Assembly: GCF_035975855.1 (NCBI RefSeq)
Contig: NZ_CP109055.1
Coordinates: forward strand, 2,728,001-2,792,000
Direction of reading: 5' to 3'
DNA length: 64,000 nt
Source of the DNA: Streptomyces sp. NBC_01304
Lineage (GTDB): Bacteria; Actinomycetota; Actinomycetes; Streptomycetales; Streptomycetaceae
A program made the position numbers and the translations under genes. Positions 18,477 through 27,200 of this stretch are shown here, in pieces. Within the stretch, counting starts at the first letter, position 1, and the number at the start of each line of letters is the position of its first letter. The notes under the pieces are model-generated. The model had not been told where the DNA came from. It ran no database searches and saw only the letters and a program-made list of their open reading frames with translations.

Positions 18477-19307
18477 GTGACCGGGGACGGCTGTGAGGCG
18501 GTGGAGATGCGGGCGGCGCTGGCGCGGCTGCGGCGCGCGACAGGGCTGCCCGTGGCCATAGGCGGCTACCTCGACGGCCGGGGCGGCCTGCGCATCGCCG
18601 AGCTGAGCGGCACCGCGACCGGCGTACTGCGCGGCGTGCGGGTCGCGGCGGGGCAGGGGCTCGGCGGGAAGGCGCTCGCCCTGTCCAGGCCGTGCGCGGT
18701 CACCGACTACCGGCAGGCCCGGCACATCAGCCACGAGTACGACGTCCTCGTCGAGTCGGAGGGCCTGCGCTCGGTCCTCGCCGTGCCGGTGGTGGTGCGC
18801 CGCCGGGTGCGCGGCGTCCTGTACGCGGCCCTGCGCGCGGCCCAGCCGCTCGGCGACCGGACGCTGAGCGCGGCGGTGGACGCGGCGCGGGACGTGGAGC
18901 AGTGGCTCGTCGCCCGCGAGGAGGCACAGACCCTGCTGGCCTCCCTGCCGGAGCCCGCGGTGGGGGCCGGCTCGTGGGAGCGGGTACGGGAGGCGCACGG
19001 CGAACTGCGGTCGCTGGCCCCGCGGATCCTCGATCCGGCGCTGCGGGCGGAGCTGCTCGAGGTGTGCGGCCGGCTCGCCGCGGCGTCGTCGCCCGCACCG
19101 CCGATGCTCCCGGTACGGCTCACGCCCCGCGAGGTGGACGTGCTCGCCTGCGTGGCGTCCGGCGCCACGAACTCCGCGGCCGCGGCCCGGCTGGGGGTCG
19201 GCCCGGAGACGGTGAAGGGCTATCTGCGCTCCGCCATGCGGAAGTTGGGGGCGCGCACCCGGGGCGAGGCCGTGGTGGCGGCTCGGCGGGGCGGGTTGTT
19301 GCCGTAG
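18477..19307 (+). CDS. GAF-domain LuxR-type transcriptional regulator
   Basis: 276 aa. An N-terminal GAF-like sensor (about 20-150: LGGKALALSRPCAVTDY, LRSVLAVPVVVRRRVRGVLY) is followed by a C-terminal LuxR helix-turn-helix (LTPREVDVLACVASG, then NSAAAARLGVGPETVKGYL). GTG 18477 is chosen, with GAAGGG upstream at somewhat long spacing; ATG 18507 is an alternative. Target genes and ligand are unknown. It lies between the ammonia-lyase-like gene and a LysE exporter on the same strand. Confidence 0.82.
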   Translation: MTGDGCEAVEMRAALARLRRATGLPVAIGGYLDGRGGLRIAELSGTATGVLRGVRVAAGQGLGGKALALSRPCAVTDYRQARHISHEYDVLVESEGLRSVLAVPVVVRRRVRGVLYAALRAAQPLGDRTLSAAVDAARDVEQWLVAREEAQTLLASLPEPAVGAGSWERVREAHGELRSLAPRILDPALRAELLEVCGRLAAASSPAPPMLPVRLTPREVDVLACVASGATNSAAAARLGVGPETVKGYLRSAMRKLGARTRGEAVVAARRGGLLP

Positions 19308-19378
19308 CGGCCGGCCGCGGAGCTCGGCCGCCGCAGGGGGTTGCTTTCCCCCGATGCTCCCCCGGGAGAATGACCCGC

Positions 19379-20026
19379 ATGGTGTCCACCGATCAGATCC
19401 TCGCCTTCGCCGCGATGTCGCTCCTCGTGATCGCCATCCCGGGCCCCGCCGTGCTGTTCGTCATAGGCCGCGCCCTCGCGCACGGGCGGCGTACGGCCAT
19501 GGCGACGGTGCTCGGGAACGTCATCGGGTCGTACCTGCTGGTCGTCGCCGTCGCCTTCGGGGTCGGTTCGCTCGTGGAGCGGTCGGTCGTGGTGTTCATG
19601 GCGGTGAAGCTCGCGGGCGCCGCGTACCTCGTCTTCCTCGGCGTGCAGGCCTTCCGGCACCGCAAGGAGATGAAGGCCTCCGCCCTGCGCAGCACGCCGG
19701 ACGGGCCGCCGCGCGGGGACCTGCGGACCGTCATGGACGGCATCGTGGTCGGCGTCACCAACCCCAAGGGCATCGTCTTCTTCGCCGCCGTGCTGCCCCA
19801 GTTCGCGAATCACTCGGCAGGGCAACTGCCCGCCCAGATGCTCCTGTTGGGCCTCGTCCCGATCACCATCGGCACGATCACCGACACCCTCTGGGGCCTC
19901 ACGGCATCCGCGGCCCGCACCTGGTTCGCCCGCTCGGACCGGCGCCTGTCGATGATCGGCGGGGCGGGCGGCTTCGCGATGATCGGCCTCGGCGTGACGG
20001 TCGCGGCGACCGGCCGGGCGGAGTGA
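19379..20026 (+). CDS. LysE/RhtB-family amino-acid exporter
   Basis: The 215-aa protein has about six transmembrane segments. The LysE signature is at the start: IPGPAVLFVIGRALAHGRR (loop 1), then GVTNPKGIVFFAAVLPQF (TM4 loop), which are the conserved family motifs. It exports amino acids or derivatives. ATG 19379 fits the GGGAG at 19364-19368 better than the ATG at 19370, which is too close to it. Convergent with the AlkZ-like gene. Confidence 0.88.
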   Translation: MVSTDQILAFAAMSLLVIAIPGPAVLFVIGRALAHGRRTAMATVLGNVIGSYLLVVAVAFGVGSLVERSVVVFMAVKLAGAAYLVFLGVQAFRHRKEMKASALRSTPDGPPRGDLRTVMDGIVVGVTNPKGIVFFAAVLPQFANHSAGQLPAQMLLLGLVPITIGTITDTLWGLTASAARTWFARSDRRLSMIGGAGGFAMIGLGVTVAATGRAE

Positions 20027-20062
20027 GCCGAAGGCCCTTCAAGACCGCGCCCGGGGGCCCGA

Positions 20063-21208
20063 TCAGACCCCGACCACATCCCCGAAGCGAATGTCATACG
20101 CGGATGCCGCCGCCCCGATCAGCGGGCCTTCCAGCAACCTCGCCGCCTCCTCCGTCAGCTCGGCACGCTGCGCCTTGGTCGGCTTCCCGAAGGGCTCGAC
20201 GGTGAGCACCGACTCCTCCTTGCCCTCCTCCAGGCGCCACACCCCGGCCAGGAACCCGTCGAGCAGAAACACGTTGTACGCGTAGTTCCCCAGCCAGCTC
20301 CGCCCCTTGTACTCGGGCGGCACCACCCGGCTCCGGTCGGCGTGCGAGAGCAGCAGGTTGTCGAACTCCGGCAGGAACCGCGGCGGGGCCGGGACGTCCT
20401 CATCCGGCCGCGAGGCATCCGGCAGGTCGAAGAGCTCGACCCCGTTCTCGTCCCGGAACGTGACCAGTTGGGGCCGCAGCCGCTCGAACGCCTCCCGCAG
20501 TCGCGTGATCCCCGCCCAGGTCTGCATGTCCTTCACCGAGGCCGGCCCGAACGCGGCGAGATACCGAAGGACCGTGGCGTCGGGCGCGGGCGTCGGCTCG
20601 GCGGGCCGGCCCAGCCAGTGCTCCACGGTCGTGAGCGCGACCTGTCCGCTGCGCCCCCACAACCCGCGCGGGGTGACCTGCACCAGGGCGAGGGTGTTGC
20701 GGGCCGCGATCCCGAGGGACTGCGGGTCGGCGTCCGGCCAGGTCTTGCCCAGCTCCTCCCGGATCTGCTTGAGCGTGCGCGGCTCCTCCTCGACGAACTC
20801 CCGGGCAAGACCGGCGAGTTGGTCGAGATCGACCCCGACGAGCCCCTTGCGGAACATGTTCAGCTCACGGGCCCGGGCGCCCTGCACCAGCGGCCTCAGC
20901 GTGAGCGCGTCATCCGCGGAGTGGGTGTGGATGGTGGACCGCATCGTGACGATGCGTACGACGTCCCGGTCGGCCATCAGCGCGGACAGCGACTCCGGCT
21001 CGAAGCCCTCGATGCGGGCGGCGAGCGCGTAGTACGGAGGCTTCACGTTCTGGGCCTGCAGACCGAGGAGGTGCTCGACCGCGTCCTTGGGCGCCATCGA
21101 GGCGCGGCGCAGCAGGAGTTGACGGTCGAGCGTCGCGCGATTGAGCGCGCGGGTGCCGAGTACGGGCTGCGCGGCGGAAACCCCGGAAGAAGCCTTGGAA
21201 GCTGTCAT
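20063..21208 (-). CDS. AlkZ/YcaQ-like winged-helix DNA glycosylase family protein
   Basis: 381 aa, HTH_42 (winged-helix) family. LLGLQAQNVKPPYYALAAR (48-66) contains Gln51-Ala-Gln53, the QxQ motif that in AlkZ-type glycosylases excises bulky alkylated or crosslinked bases. RSTIHTHSADDALTLRP and the late LPEFDNLLLSHADRSRVV are other family blocks. Such genes serve either general repair or self-resistance to a DNA-damaging product; nothing else here points to a genotoxin cluster, so housekeeping repair is more likely. ATG 21208 is chosen; the ribosome site is weak. Glycosylase activity is inference. Confidence 0.78.
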   Translation of the reverse strand: MTASKASSGVSAAQPVLGTRALNRATLDRQLLLRRASMAPKDAVEHLLGLQAQNVKPPYYALAARIEGFEPESLSALMADRDVVRIVTMRSTIHTHSADDALTLRPLVQGARARELNMFRKGLVGVDLDQLAGLAREFVEEEPRTLKQIREELGKTWPDADPQSLGIAARNTLALVQVTPRGLWGRSGQVALTTVEHWLGRPAEPTPAPDATVLRYLAAFGPASVKDMQTWAGITRLREAFERLRPQLVTFRDENGVELFDLPDASRPDEDVPAPPRFLPEFDNLLLSHADRSRVVPPEYKGRSWLGNYAYNVFLLDGFLAGVWRLEEGKEESVLTVEPFGKPTKAQRAELTEEAARLLEGPLIGAAASAYDIRFGDVVGV

Positions 21209-21307
21209 GCGAGGCACATTATCGGCCGATGCGGACAACTGCTGTCCGCAAGCGACACCACCTATCCTGCCCAGTGGCCGAAGGCGGGGCAGCGCGGCCC
21301 GCGCCGG

Positions 21308-21333
21308 GCGTACGGAACGAGCGTACGGAACGA
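21308..21333. repeat. 13-bp tandem duplication in the corA leader
   Basis: GCGTACGGAACGA occurs twice in tandem (21308-21320, 21321-21333), immediately followed by the ribosome site GAAGGG and the start at 21345. Confidence 0.9.
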
Positions 21334-21344
21334 AGGGACCAGCG

Positions 21345-22520
21345 ATGGCCGAGCGTCGACGAGCCCGCCCAGCCCAGCGGAGCCCGAGGATACGTCTCCG
21401 TAAACGCCCCGACCCCCTCTCCCCCCACTCCCCCGCACCGCCGGACAACGACACACCGGCATCGATCCCCGACCCCCGCGACGTACTGGACCAGTCCTCC
21501 CGCAGCGTCGTACAGGCCGAGCTCTACCGCGACGGCGTACGCCTCCCGACACCCGACTCGCTCGCCGAGACGTTCCGGCAGCTGCGCGGCGAGACGGACG
21601 GCATGGCCTGGATCGGCCTCTACCGCCCGTCCTCGGCCGAACTCCTCGCGGTCTCCGCCGAGTTCGACCTCCACCCGCTCGCCGTCGAGGACGCGATGGA
21701 GGCCCATCAACGCCCCAAACTGGAGCGCTACGGCGACACCCTGTTCCTCGTTCTGCGCGCCGCCCGCTACCTCGACGCACAGGAGGAGGTCGACTTCGGC
21801 GAGCTCCACGTCTTCGTGGGACCCGACTTCCTGATCACGGTCCGGCACGGCGCCGCACCCGACCTGTCGGCCGTACGCAACCGGATGGAGGCCACCCCGA
21901 AGCTCCTGGCCCTGGGCCCGGAGGCCGTCCTGTACGCGATCCTCGACGCCGTGGTCGACGGCTACGCCCCTGTCGTCGAGGGCGTCCAGACGGACATCGA
22001 CGAGATCGAGACGGAAGTCTTCGGCGGCGACCCCGAAGTCTCCCGCCGCATCTACGAACTCTCCCGGGAAATGGTCGAGTTCCAGCGCGCCACCCGCCCC
22101 CTGGTCGGCATGCTGCACGCCCTGATGGCAGGGTTCGCCAAGTACGGCACGGACGAGGAACTGCAGCGCTACCTGCGCGACGTGGCCGACCACGTGACCC
22201 ACACCAGCGAACGGGTGGACGGCTTCCGCCAGGCCCTCACCGAAATCCTCACGGTCAACGCGACGCTGGTCACGCAGCAGCAGAACGCGGAGATGCGGGC
22301 GCTGGCGGAGGCGGGGTTCGAGCAGAACGAGGAGATCAAGAAGATCTCCTCGTGGGCCGCGATCCTGTTCGCCCCGACGCTGGTCGGCACGATCTACGGC
22401 ATGAACTTCACGCACATGCCGGAGGTGGACTGGGTGATGGGGTATCCGTTCGCGATCGTGCTGATGGCGGTGGTGTGCGTGAGCCTGTACTTCATTTTCA
22501 AGCGGCGGGACTGGCTGTAG
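21345..22520 (+). CDS. corA: CorA-family Mg2+/Co2+ channel
   Basis: 391 aa. A long cytoplasmic N-terminal domain ends in the helical funnel, then two C-terminal TM helices. The signature YGMNF (351-355) lies between them, followed by the short periplasmic loop THMPEVDW and TM2, with basic C-terminus KRRDWL. All core CorA features are intact. ATG 21345 is chosen, with GAAGGG at 21332-21337; the first 60 residues are basic and Pro-rich, a common actinobacterial extension. It ends three bases before the convergent lipase gene. Confidence 0.92.
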   Translation: MAERRRARPAQRSPRIRLRKRPDPLSPHSPAPPDNDTPASIPDPRDVLDQSSRSVVQAELYRDGVRLPTPDSLAETFRQLRGETDGMAWIGLYRPSSAELLAVSAEFDLHPLAVEDAMEAHQRPKLERYGDTLFLVLRAARYLDAQEEVDFGELHVFVGPDFLITVRHGAAPDLSAVRNRMEATPKLLALGPEAVLYAILDAVVDGYAPVVEGVQTDIDEIETEVFGGDPEVSRRIYELSREMVEFQRATRPLVGMLHALMAGFAKYGTDEELQRYLRDVADHVTHTSERVDGFRQALTEILTVNATLVTQQQNAEMRALAEAGFEQNEEIKKISSWAAILFAPTLVGTIYGMNFTHMPEVDWVMGYPFAIVLMAVVCVSLYFIFKRRDWL

Positions 22521-22523
22521 GGC

Positions 22524-23753
22524 TCAGAACTCGCAGCTCGCGGCGACTGGCTTGCCCGCACGCCGGGCGTCCATCCAGGCGATCGCGTCGTCCAGCGGTC
22601 CGTCGCTGATGGTGTGCCCCTGGTCGGCGTAGTACTTGAACTCCAGCTCCACGCCCTTCTCGCACAACTCCTGGGCGAGTGTCTGGTTGAGGTTGCTCAG
22701 CACATCGTTGCCGCCCTGCGGCAGCAACACCGGGACCTTGATGGTGACTTCGTTGGCGGCGCTGGCCTTGAGGGCGGCGTTGAGCGGTTCCAGGTCGGCG
22801 CCGGGGCGCAGGATGTCCTTGGCGGGCGGGACCTCGGTTTCGCCGGACATGCAGGATTCCGTCCACATGGCGTTCGCAGCGGCCAGGGCTTCGGGGGTGA
22901 GGAGTTCGGCGGGCTTGACCGCCGGGTCGGCCGCCGAGGCTCCGTCGATGAGCGTCAGCAGCATCCCGGCGTAGGGGGTGGCCGTGGCGTCCTGCTGGGA
23001 GAACAGAGCGGGCATCCACTCGAATCCGACGGCCGGCGCGTTGGCGACCACGCCCTTGATGTCGAGGGCGGGCGCGTACTCGGGGGCGTAGTGCGCGGTC
23101 CACAGCGCCGCGTGCCCGCCCTGTGAGCCGCCGTAGACGAGCGTCGTCGCGCTCGTCCCGGGGGCGATCCGGCGAGCGGCGCGAAGGATGTCGAGAGTGG
23201 CGTACGCGGCGGACCTGCCGTTGAGATAGGGGTGCTTGACCCCGGTCGCCCCCAGGCCGATGTAGTCGGGCTGCGCGACGACGTATCCACGCGCGAGGAG
23301 TTTCGCGACCGCACTGGAGTCCTCAAGACCGGCGAAGTCAGGCATGCGGGACGGGGCGCACTTCGAGCCGATGCCCATGGTGCCGTGGTCGACGGCGGCG
23401 ACGGGCCGGCCCCCGGCGGGTGCGGGCCCCTTCGGAATGGTCACGAGGCCGGTCGCGGCCACCGGCTTGCCGTCGGTCCCGGTGCTCAGGTACATCACCA
23501 GCAGCGTGCGCGACGGCAGCGTGAGCTTCAACTGCGGTGGGGTGTAGGGGCGTTGACGGATCACTGTGCCGGGCTTACCCGGGGGCAGCGGCTTCGGCGG
23601 GTCGTAGAACGCGTCGCCCTTGGGTACCGGCGTGGCCGTGGGCCGTCCCTCCTTGCTCCGGTCGTCACCGGATCCGCTGCAGCCCGACAGCACGAGGACC
23701 GCGACGGTCGCACAGGCGGCGGCCCGGCGGAACACCCGGACCCATGCCGCCAT
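22524..23753 (-). CDS. secreted lipase-like (LIP family) alpha/beta-hydrolase lipoprotein
   Basis: 409 aa. Signal peptide with lipobox LSGC (Cys25), so anchored outside the membrane. The mature part has the secretory-lipase pattern: VDHGTMGIGSKCAPS (oxyanion region), QPDYIGLG, nucleophile elbow YGGSQGGHAA with Ser210, and late DQGH with the catalytic His. Likely cleaves acyl esters. ATG 23753 is chosen because it gives a normal signal peptide; the ribosome site is weak. The 200-bp gap to the TetR gene on the same strand shows no clear structure. Confidence 0.85.
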   Translation of the reverse strand: MAAWVRVFRRAAACATVAVLVLSGCSGSGDDRSKEGRPTATPVPKGDAFYDPPKPLPPGKPGTVIRQRPYTPPQLKLTLPSRTLLVMYLSTGTDGKPVAATGLVTIPKGPAPAGGRPVAAVDHGTMGIGSKCAPSRMPDFAGLEDSSAVAKLLARGYVVAQPDYIGLGATGVKHPYLNGRSAAYATLDILRAARRIAPGTSATTLVYGGSQGGHAALWTAHYAPEYAPALDIKGVVANAPAVGFEWMPALFSQQDATATPYAGMLLTLIDGASAADPAVKPAELLTPEALAAANAMWTESCMSGETEVPPAKDILRPGADLEPLNAALKASAANEVTIKVPVLLPQGGNDVLSNLNQTLAQELCEKGVELEFKYYADQGHTISDGPLDDAIAWMDARRAGKPVAASCEF

Positions 23754-23959
23754 GTGCCTGCCTGGCCCCCTCCGCGGACCCGGCCGGGTGCTTGGCGGGC
23801 GCGGAACCGGTCGTACGGTGCCTGGGAGTTGGCTCTGTCCGTGCGTCAAGGACGATCTCCTTTGCGTACGCGGCTGCCGTGCAGCGCTGCGGGAGGGAGG
23901 CTCTGACCTGGACGGGGCGGGGTGCGGCCGACTCGTACCGGGAGGGGCGGTGACGTTCG

Positions 23960-24625
23960 TCAGGAGGGCGGCGGTCCGGGCCCTTCGTCGGCCGGGGCCC
24001 GGGGCGGCGGGGGGACGTCCATGACCAAGGCGACGATGGTGTCGATGACGCCCCCCATGTCCACCGTGGGGTCGAGCAGCCACTGGTGCTGGATGCCGTC
24101 CGCCGCGGCAAGGGCCAGCCGGGCGAGGGCGTCCGGGGCGACGTCGGGACGGATGCGGCCCTCGTGTTGCAGGTCGGCCAGGTCGTCGCGCAGGGCGATG
24201 AGGATGTCTCCGTTGCGGACCTCGAAGAAGTCGCGCGCCGGGTGGTCGGGGAATCCGGACGCGGCCGCCATGCTCACGTACAGGCGGACCAGCCCGGCCA
24301 CATCACCGCTGCGGCGCAGCGTCGCGGCCATCGGCGAGATCGGGTCCGCGTAGGTCTCCTGGGCGATCCGTTCCTTGGCGAGCCTGTCGCGCTCGGCCAG
24401 GGCCCAGATCAACAAGCCCTCACGCGAGCCGAAGTAGCGCAGGACGCCGGCCTGGGACATGCCCATGCGGTCGGCGATCTCCTTGATCAGCGCACCCTTC
24501 TCGCCGAGCTTCGCGAAGACCTCCAGCGCCACCGCCAGAATCTCGTTGCGGCGGCGGACGCCCTTCGCGTAACGGCCGCGTGGCGTACGGATGTTGTCGA
24601 GGCGCGCGGCACGCTCCGGGTCCAT
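23960..24625 (-). CDS. TetR-family transcriptional regulator
   Basis: 221 aa. N-terminal TetR helix-turn-helix at about 25-70 (RRNEILAVALEVFAKLGEKG, then ADRMGMSQAGVLRYFGSREGLL), with a C-terminal ligand/dimer domain. It is divergent from the thioesterase-PptH-PPTase operon, so it may control that operon or itself. ATG 24625 is chosen; no strong ribosome site. Ligand unknown. Confidence 0.87.
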   Translation of the reverse strand: MDPERAARLDNIRTPRGRYAKGVRRRNEILAVALEVFAKLGEKGALIKEIADRMGMSQAGVLRYFGSREGLLIWALAERDRLAKERIAQETYADPISPMAATLRRSGDVAGLVRLYVSMAAASGFPDHPARDFFEVRNGDILIALRDDLADLQHEGRIRPDVAPDALARLALAAADGIQHQWLLDPTVDMGGVIDTIVALVMDVPPPPRAPADEGPGPPPS

Positions 24626-24779
24626 GCCTGAAAAGCTAGTCGAGTTCACCTTTCCCGTCCACGCTTCCCCCGGCTTCGGCCAACAGCCCCTACTGCTACC
24701 TCTTTTGCGCCATTGAACGGATGGACTCAGCGTGGTCACATGGCCATTCAGTGATGCGCACGCGACCAGGAGAGTGCAC

Positions 24780-25574
24780 GTGGACAGCGAGTGGCTTCGC
24801 AGGTTCGCCCTACCGGGCACCCAACCCCACCGGGACGCGGTGCAGTTGTTCTGCCTGCCCCACGCCGGGGGCTCGGCCAGCGCCTTCGTCCCGCTCGCCC
24901 GCCTGCTCGCCCCTGCCGTCGATGTGCTGGCCGCCCAGTATCCCGGCCGCCAGGACCGCCGCGGCGAACCGGCCGTCGAGGACATCGCCGCCCTCGCGGA
25001 CATACTCGCCGAGGAGGTCCACCGGCAGGCCACCGCGCCCTACGCCCTGTTCGGGCACAGCATGGGAGCACTCCTCGCCTACGAGGTCGCCCGCAGGCTC
25101 ACTGTCCACCCGTCGACCGGTCCTGCCACGGTCATCCTGTCCGGCAGGGGCACCCCCGGCGAGCGGCCGAGCCCGCACGACCGGCTCGGCACGGACCACG
25201 AGATCCTTCGTGCCGTACGTCACTTGGGCGGGGCCACGGCGCACGTCCTCGACGATCCGGAGCTGCGTGCCATGGCCATGCCGGCGCTCCGCGCGGACTA
25301 CCGGGCGCTCAGTTCCTACGTCTGGGCACCGTCGCCCCCGCTCACCGTGCCCTTGGCCGTGCTGGTCGGTGACGACGATCCCGTCGTCACCGTGGCTCAG
25401 GCCGAAGCCTGGCGGACCTTCACCACCGCCCCCACGCAGCTGCACGTCTTCTCCGGCGGACACTTCTTCCTCGAGACGCACCTGCCGCAGGTGGCACGGA
25501 CCGTCGAGACGGTCCTGCTGCCGCTGCGGTCCCCGTCCGACGGGACCGCACCACGCACGTTGCAGGAGAAGTGA
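24780..25574 (+). CDS. type II (editing) thioesterase
   Basis: 264 aa, the external thioesterase of PKS/NRPS clusters, which removes aberrant or stalled acyl groups from carrier proteins. Motifs: LFCLPHAGGSAS (23-34), nucleophile GHSMG with Ser94, VGDDD near residue 200 (Asp) and SGGHFF with His228, an intact triad. GTG 24780 is chosen because CAGGAGAG lies seven bases upstream; GTG 24732 would add 16 residues. The stop overlaps the next gene (GTGA). A TetR gene is divergent. Confidence 0.9.
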   Translation: MDSEWLRRFALPGTQPHRDAVQLFCLPHAGGSASAFVPLARLLAPAVDVLAAQYPGRQDRRGEPAVEDIAALADILAEEVHRQATAPYALFGHSMGALLAYEVARRLTVHPSTGPATVILSGRGTPGERPSPHDRLGTDHEILRAVRHLGGATAHVLDDPELRAMAMPALRADYRALSSYVWAPSPPLTVPLAVLVGDDDPVVTVAQAEAWRTFTTAPTQLHVFSGGHFFLETHLPQVARTVETVLLPLRSPSDGTAPRTLQEK

Positions 25575-26428
25575 CCACCGGCCCGGCCAGACTGCTGGCC
25601 GTCAGCGACCTGCACGTACATCACGCGGAGAATCGCAAGGTCGTCGAGGAACTGGGCTCCGGCTCGCCCGACGACTGGCTGATCGTCGCGGGTGATGTGG
25701 GCGAGTTCGTGGACGACATCGCGCGCACCCTGGGCAGGCTTCGCGAGCGCTTCGCCAAGGTCGTGTGGGCACCGGGCAACCACGAACTGTGGACCCACCC
25801 CGGTGACCGCGTGCAACTGCGCGGCGCCCACCGCTACGAGCACCTCGTGGAGATCTGCCGCGGGCTTGACGTGATCACCCCGGAAGACCCCTATCCGGTG
25901 TGGCGGGGCGAGGGCGGACCCGCCGTCGTGGCCCCCCTGTTCGTCCTGTACGACTACTCGTTCCTGGCCCCCGGGGCCAGGGACAGGCGCCACAGCATGG
26001 ACATCGCCGAACGTGCCGGAGTGGTCTGCACGGACGAGCTTCTGCTCCACCCCGACCCCTATCCGAGCCGACAGGCCTGGTGCGCGGCCCGCGTCGCGGT
26101 CACCGAGGAACGCCTGGCGGCAGTACCCGACGACCTGCCCACCGTGTTGGTGAATCACTTTCCGCTGCGCCGCGAACCCACCCGCGTCCTGCGCCACCCG
26201 GAGTTCGCCCAATGGTGCGGCACCGAGGCCACGGCCGACTGGCCCAGGCGGTTCAGGGCCGCCGAGGTGGTCTACGGGCACCTCCACATTCCCCGCCTCA
26301 CCCACCACGACGGCGTGCCGCACCGCGAAGTGTCGCTCGGCTACCCGCGCGAATGGCTCGGCAGAAGCAGCAGGCCCGAGTGGCCGGTACGGATCCTCGA
26401 CCCGGCGCGGCGGGACAGGACGAGCTGA
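25571..26428 (+). CDS. metallophosphoesterase, PptH-like phosphopantetheinyl hydrolase
   Basis: 285 aa calcineurin-type phosphoesterase with all metal motifs: SDLHVHH (12-18), AGDVGE, PGNHELW, NHFP and YGHLH. In Mycobacterium tuberculosis a phosphoesterase of this kind, PptH (Rv2795c), removes 4'-phosphopantetheine from carrier proteins and is encoded beside the transferase PptT. Here the phosphoesterase likewise lies directly upstream of a phosphopantetheinyl transferase and overlaps the type II thioesterase by four bases. Holo-ACP hydrolysis (ACP quality control or turnover) is therefore the favoured role. The family call is firm; the substrate is inferred from context. Confidence 0.85.
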   Translation: MTTGPARLLAVSDLHVHHAENRKVVEELGSGSPDDWLIVAGDVGEFVDDIARTLGRLRERFAKVVWAPGNHELWTHPGDRVQLRGAHRYEHLVEICRGLDVITPEDPYPVWRGEGGPAVVAPLFVLYDYSFLAPGARDRRHSMDIAERAGVVCTDELLLHPDPYPSRQAWCAARVAVTEERLAAVPDDLPTVLVNHFPLRREPTRVLRHPEFAQWCGTEATADWPRRFRAAEVVYGHLHIPRLTHHDGVPHREVSLGYPREWLGRSSRPEWPVRILDPARRDRTS

Positions 26429-26471
26429 CGAGACGAGCCGGCGAGACGAGCTCAAGACACCAGGAATGTCG

Positions 26472-27200
26472 ATGATCGAGCTGTTGCTTCCCCTGCCCGT
26501 GGCCACCGCCGACACGTTCCACGATGTGCCGGACGCTCCGTTGTTCCCCGCGGAGGAGCGCGTCGTGGCCGCCAGTACGCCGGAACGCCGCCGCGAGTTC
26601 ACCACCGTGCGGGCCTGCGCCCGCGCCGCCCTGCGCGACCTCGGCAGGGCTCCGGCGCCGATCCTGCCCGACGACCGCGGTGCCCCCGTCTGGCCGACCG
26701 GAACAGTCGGCAGCATGACCCACTGCGCCGGATACCTGGCGGCCGCGGTCGCCCCGGCCCCGGACATCGCCGCCGTGGGCATCGACGCCGAGCCCAACCT
26801 GCCCATCGCCACCGACGGCGCCCGCAAGCTGGTGATGCTGCCCGAGGAACGCTCCCGCGCGGCGGCCCTGAGAGCACACCGCCCGGAGATCCACTGGGAT
26901 CGACTGGTGTTCAGCGCCAAGGAAGCGGTCTTCAAGGTCTGGTTTCCCTTGACCGGACGCGAGCTCGAATTCGAAGAGGTCTTCCTCACGGTGGACCCGG
27001 AAAGCCAGAGCTTTCGCGCCCTGCTGCTCGTGCCGGGCCCAGTCGTCGACGGGCGCAATGTGCAGGAGTTGAGCGGCACTTGGCTGCTGGGCCGAGGCAC
27101 CCTGCTGACCGCGATCGCCTTGACCCGCGACGGCGCCTCCCTCACGGGAGACGGGCCGGTCCCCAACGCCCTTACACAGAAGGCCTTTTCCTGCCCCTAA
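26472..27200 (+). CDS. Sfp/PptT-type 4'-phosphopantetheinyl transferase
   Basis: 242 aa. It transfers phosphopantetheine from CoA to the Ser of ACP domains. Motifs: VGIDAE (102-107; Mg2+-binding Asp105 and Glu107), SMTHC (81-85) and FSAKEAVFKVW (147-157). This pattern is of the siderophore-type (EntD/PptT) class. ATG 26472 is preferred over ATG 26466 since AGGA at 26462-26465 touches the latter. Its stop codon (27198-27200) lies at the left edge of an IS element: TA is the duplicated target and the third base belongs to the IS. The reading frame still ends at the same residue. It probably activates the PKS ACPs in this window. Confidence 0.92.
   Translation: MIELLLPLPVATADTFHDVPDAPLFPAEERVVAASTPERRREFTTVRACARAALRDLGRAPAPILPDDRGAPVWPTGTVGSMTHCAGYLAAAVAPAPDIAAVGIDAEPNLPIATDGARKLVMLPEERSRAAALRAHRPEIHWDRLVFSAKEAVFKVWFPLTGRELEFEEVFLTVDPESQSFRALLLVPGPVVDGRNVQELSGTWLLGRGTLLTAIALTRDGASLTGDGPVPNALTQKAFSCP

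Noticed and set aside
20063..21208. AlkZ-like gene as a member of the polyketide cluster
   Set aside because: Separated by CorA, a lipase and a TetR gene, with no coupling; kept only as a low-interest possibility.
24736..24754. TCAC-N11-GTGA dyad between the TetR and thioesterase genes as a TetR operator
   Set aside because: Only four-base arms; expected by chance in this base composition. The position fits, but the evidence is too thin.
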